From the NCBI GenBank assembly GCA_051208045.1, contig JBPJFY010000022.1, forward strand, positions 1 to 44,691: DNA of 44,691 bases. The letters are read 5' to 3'. The translations under genes and the position numbers were made by a program. Positions 42,298 to 44,691 of this stretch are shown piece by piece. How positions within the stretch are numbered: the first letter of the stretch is position 1; every line of letters starts with the position of its first letter. The notes beneath the pieces are model-generated. The model saw only the letters and a list, made by a program, of their open reading frames with translations, had not been told where the DNA came from and searched no databases. Origin of the DNA: LZORAL124-50-18 sp051208045 (lineage in GTDB: Bacteria > Pseudomonadota > Gammaproteobacteria > Pseudomonadales > Oleiphilaceae).

Positions 42298-43131
42298 ATG
42301 ACAGCCGTTTTGCCCACTGATCTCATGCCCCCGCTTAAAGCCATTGCCGTTCAGGCCGGCGAGGCCATTCTGGCCGTCTACCACTCCGGCCAGACGCTGG
42401 AGATACACAGCAAATCCGATGATTCGCCGGTCACCGCTGCCGATCTTGCGGCCCACCGCATCATTGTGGCAGGCCTTCAGTCACTCACCCCCGATATTCC
42501 GATTCTTTCGGAAGAAGATGTGGAGGGTCTCACGTGGCCGGTCCGTCAATCCTGGCAAAGCTATTGGCTCGTTGACCCCCTGGATGGCACCAAAGAGTTT
42601 ATCAACCGCACGGGTGAGTTCACAGTCAACATTGCCCTCATTCAAGATCATCAGGTAGCCGCTGGCGTGGTGTACTTACCCGAAAAAAACACGCTGTATC
42701 ATGCCGTGCGTGACGGCGGCGCTTTTAAAGAGGTTGCACAGGACACCGCGCAACTCCAGGCCAGCAGTTTGAATCTAACGCAGCCAATCTCAGTGGTGGC
42801 AAGCCGCCGGCATGGCACGGAAACCCTCGAACGCATGCTGACGGCCGTGCAGACAACGCTGGGCGACATTCATAAGGTCTGTATGGGCAGCTCGCTGAAA
42901 ATCTGTGCGCTGGCCGAGGGAAAAGCGGACTGGTACCCGCGACTGGCTCCCACGTCGGAATGGGATACCGCAGCCGCACAAATCATTCTGGAAGAAGCCG
43001 GCGGTATACTCGTGGATACGGATTTCAGACCGGTGAGGTACAACACGAAGGAATCACTGCTGAACCCCCACTTTCACGCGTTTGCCGACCCAGTTTACCC
43101 GTGGGCCGATGTACTGAAAGGGGTGAGCTGA
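42298..43131 (+). CDS. cysQ: 3'(2'),5'-bisphosphate nucleotidase CysQ
   Basis: This 277-residue member of the inositol-monophosphatase superfamily converts PAP, left over from sulfate assimilation, to AMP and phosphate. The start ATG at 42298 has AGGA upstream. Metal-binding motifs are present: ILSEEDVEG, WLVDPLDGTKEFINRTGEF and, near the C-terminus, SEWDTAAAQIILEEAGG. The SKSDDSPVTAADLAAH N-terminal signature is also clear. It is divergent from yrfG, with 141 bp between starts. Confidence 0.94.
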   Translation: MTAVLPTDLMPPLKAIAVQAGEAILAVYHSGQTLEIHSKSDDSPVTAADLAAHRIIVAGLQSLTPDIPILSEEDVEGLTWPVRQSWQSYWLVDPLDGTKEFINRTGEFTVNIALIQDHQVAAGVVYLPEKNTLYHAVRDGGAFKEVAQDTAQLQASSLNLTQPISVVASRRHGTETLERMLTAVQTTLGDIHKVCMGSSLKICALAEGKADWYPRLAPTSEWDTAAAQIILEEAGGILVDTDFRPVRYNTKESLLNPHFHAFADPVYPWADVLKGVS

Positions 43132-43140
43132 TGCCAGATA

Positions 43141-43167
43141 CCCACGCCCCGAGAAACGGGGCGTGGG
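43141..43167. terminator. Strong GC hairpin between cysQ and the convergent small gene
   Basis: CCCACGCCCCG (43141-43151) and CGGGGCGTGGG (43157-43167) form a perfect 11-bp stem around AGAAA. It starts 10 bp past the cysQ stop. A second short hairpin, GTAGAC-AG-GTCTAC (43181-43194), follows. No T-run is present, so termination by the standard mechanism is not certain, but its place between convergent genes suggests a transcription boundary. Confidence 0.55.
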
Positions 43168-43206
43168 GCGTAGATGACTTGTAGACAGGTCTACGGAAAG
43201 AAGGAA

Positions 43207-43536
43207 TTATTCCTGACGGATGGTGTCCGATACACTGCGACCCGAAGCCACACAGCCGAGGCACCGCACGAACGTGTATCGCGCCGGATCTTTCACCAAT
43301 ACCTCTGCGGCTTCTTCAGCATTGCCACCGGCGAGTGAGAAAGGCAGGGAAACAATGTAGGCCGCCGCACCACCCAGGGTAGTGGCCAGTAAAACAGGTC
43401 GCGCGATTACGGCATCCGCCACCATTCTCGCCGCCGTTGGGGACTCCACCACGGGGTTCGCATACCCTGCTGAAGACAGTGTGAGGGCAAAGACAGCAAA
43501 CACGTTCACCAACAGGCCCGTTGTTTTTGTGCGCAT
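43207..43536 (-). CDS. Small exported or membrane protein of unknown function
   Basis: I choose the ATG at 43536 (AGGAG 6 nt upstream), giving 109 residues with a signal-like N-terminus (MRTKTTGLLVNVFAVFALTL-SSAGYA). A hydrophobic segment follows (PVLLATTLGGAAAYIVSLPF, ~44-63), and the C-terminal block PARYTFVRCLGCVAS has two Cys. Proteins of this shape (TTLGG...LPFS...GN...PARxTFxRCLG) are common in Pseudomonas relatives as conserved hypotheticals. I know no function. It lies 125 bp downstream of mutM on the same strand. Confidence 0.75.
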   Translation of the reverse strand: MRTKTTGLLVNVFAVFALTLSSAGYANPVVESPTAARMVADAVIARPVLLATTLGGAAAYIVSLPFSLAGGNAEEAAEVLVKDPARYTFVRCLGCVASGRSVSDTIRQE

Positions 43537-43661
43537 TTCATTCTCCTGAAAATTCTTTATACCTGTATTAACCATAGCAGTTATCCTTTCTGTGTCTATC
43601 ACAGAACGTAATTTCCTGCGTTTTTTGGTGAGACTGTGTTGCAATTCCCTTTTTGCTCCGC

Positions 43662-44501
43662 TCACCGTTGGCACTGGGGGCAGAAAAAGGTGGATCGATT
43701 CTGTTGAACAATTTGCCGAATGGGGGTTTGGCAGCGTTGACAGGGGGCACCCGGACGACCGTAGACCCGTAGCTTCTGAGCAAAATACCCGGGCTTCCCA
43801 TCACTATTGGTAAAGTCTTTCAATGTGGTGCCGCCTTGCCCGATTGCCTCGGCCAGCACAGACTGAATGCTCTTCGCCAATCCTTGATAACGGGCAACGG
43901 AAATCTGACTGCCCGGACGCGTCGGCCGAATTCCCGCACGAAACAAAGCTTCACTGGCATAAATATTGCCAACACCTACCACGACGTGGCTGTCCATGAT
44001 GATCGATTTGATGGCGCTACGCCGACTGCGTGCCACCTGCGCCAGCCGCTCCGGGCAAAAGGGCTCACACCCCGCCAGACCCACCGGGGTGACAACCGGC
44101 TCTGGCCCAAGGCGGGCCAGTAGCGGATGTTCCTGCCAAGGGGTTGATGCGCATAACCAGGCACCAAACCGTCGCGCATCATTCAAACGAAGCACTTTCC
44201 CGCCGGACAGCACCAGATCCACATGATCGTGTTTTTTGGGCGGCGTTGCAGCATCCAGGATTCTCAGGTTACCAGACATACCCAAATGCAGAATCATGGT
44301 GTGTTCACCACATAACAGCAAAAGATACTTGCCCCGTCGACGCACTTGTTGAATGGTTTTCCCGGTCAGGCCCCTCAGATCATGAGCAGGTACCGGCCAA
44401 CGCAACCGAGTCTCTCGGAACACCCAATCCTCGATGACGTGCCCCTCCACATGTGGCTGGATGCCCCGCGCTGTTGTCTCCACTTCCGGTAATTCAGGCA
44501 A
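43662..44501 (-). CDS. mutM: Formamidopyrimidine-DNA glycosylase (Fpg)
   Basis: This 279-residue base-excision-repair enzyme removes 8-oxoguanine and formamidopyrimidines and cuts the abasic site. The catalytic N-terminus PELPEVETT (Pro2, Glu3) is intact, as is Lys58 in RRRGKYLLL. The H2TH region reads VVGVGNIYASEALFRAGI, and the C-terminal zinc finger has CQRC and CPQC (~254-278). The gene is the last complete one in the window. I see no strong promoter in the 190 bp to the right edge. Confidence 0.95.
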   Translation of the reverse strand: MPELPEVETTARGIQPHVEGHVIEDWVFRETRLRWPVPAHDLRGLTGKTIQQVRRRGKYLLLLCGEHTMILHLGMSGNLRILDAATPPKKHDHVDLVLSGGKVLRLNDARRFGAWLCASTPWQEHPLLARLGPEPVVTPVGLAGCEPFCPERLAQVARSRRSAIKSIIMDSHVVVGVGNIYASEALFRAGIRPTRPGSQISVARYQGLAKSIQSVLAEAIGQGGTTLKDFTNSDGKPGYFAQKLRVYGRPGAPCQRCQTPIRQIVQQNRSTFFCPQCQR

Positions 44502-44617
44502 TCATTCTTCCTCTTGTTACGCGAGAGCAAACCCTGTTCGCTCTCCCTACGCACTATGTTGGCTTCATAGGTAGAACATTAAGCAGCTACTTAGCGTAAC
44601 TCAATGATATTATTATG

Positions 44618-44685
44618 GATTCATTCTGCAACAAGGTAGATTGTTAGTCGCCAAACAATCAACCGACCCTAAAGCAGAATGAATC
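44618..44685. repeat. 12-bp inverted repeat at the right edge
   Basis: GATTCATTCTGC (44618-44629) and GCAGAATGAATC (44674-44685) are perfect inverted arms 44 bp apart, upstream of mutM. The rest of 44502-44691 shows nothing else I can name. The arms could be an operator, a looped RNA, or part of a feature that continues beyond the window. Confidence 0.45.
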
Positions 44686-44691
44686 AGCGTA

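Noticed and set aside
1..44691. CRISPR array, prophage or defence island
   Set aside because: No regularly spaced direct repeats, cas genes, phage structural genes or restriction/toxin families were seen. Apart from the first 2 kb, the gene content is mostly housekeeping or conserved motility genes.

Overview
The window looks like the chromosome of an aerobic, motile gammaproteobacterium from the Pseudomonas / Alcanivorax / Marinobacter side of the class. The main evidence is gene order. The block pilG-H-I-J-K-chpA-B-C, divergent from gshB-tonB-yqgE-ruvX-pyrR-pyrB-pyrC', is the arrangement known from Pseudomonas aeruginosa. The order yrfG-hslR-hslO followed by pckA is the gammaproteobacterial arrangement also seen in E. 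coli. A PHA synthase and an unusual TRAP-type transporter fit a marine or oil-associated relative. The genus cannot be fixed from the sequence alone.

Layout. 1-1.9 kb is a worn accessory patch: a lipoprotein pseudogene disabled by a 4-bp duplication and a nonsense codon, two oppositely oriented copies of a 15-bp repeat, and a 5'-truncated membrane-protein gene. 1.9-7.2 kb holds small accessory genes: a membrane-anchored AraC regulator with a DUF6326-like protein, an NTF2-like periplasmic protein divergent from an HxlR regulator, an RDD protein, a secreted protein of unknown function and a RhtB/LysE exporter. 7.4-25.7 kb is one long minus-strand array read from right to left: pilG, pilH, pilI, pilJ, pilK, chpA, chpB, chpC, znuC, znuB, phaC. 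It ends at a clear terminator near 7.28 kb. The first eight genes are a Chp-type chemosensory system, which in relatives controls type IV pilus twitching and cAMP. Its kinase ChpA is 2,948 residues with about twelve phosphotransfer-like modules, more than the eight described for P. aeruginosa ChpA.

26.1-32.6 kb reads rightwards: glutathione synthetase, a TonB3-type protein, YqgE/AlgH, RuvX, the pyrimidine genes pyrR-pyrB-pyrC' (with a catalytically dead dihydroorotase-like subunit), and a MarC membrane protein. A helix-hairpin-helix protein and a convergent HU gene follow. 33.8-38.2 kb is a three-gene non-canonical TRAP-type transporter: a TatT-like lipoprotein, an atypical solute-binding protein, and one large permease that appears to carry the small-subunit part at its N-terminus. 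38.4-42.2 kb (minus) is pckA, hslO, hslR and yrfG. 42.3-44.5 kb is cysQ (plus), a small exported protein and mutM (minus).

The most notable points are the enlarged ChpA with Ser, Gln and Asp replacing some phospho-histidines, the coupling of zinc-importer genes to the chemosensory operon, the unusual TRAP module, and several hairpins placed at translation starts or between operon genes. No CRISPR array, rRNA, tRNA or intact transposase gene was seen.
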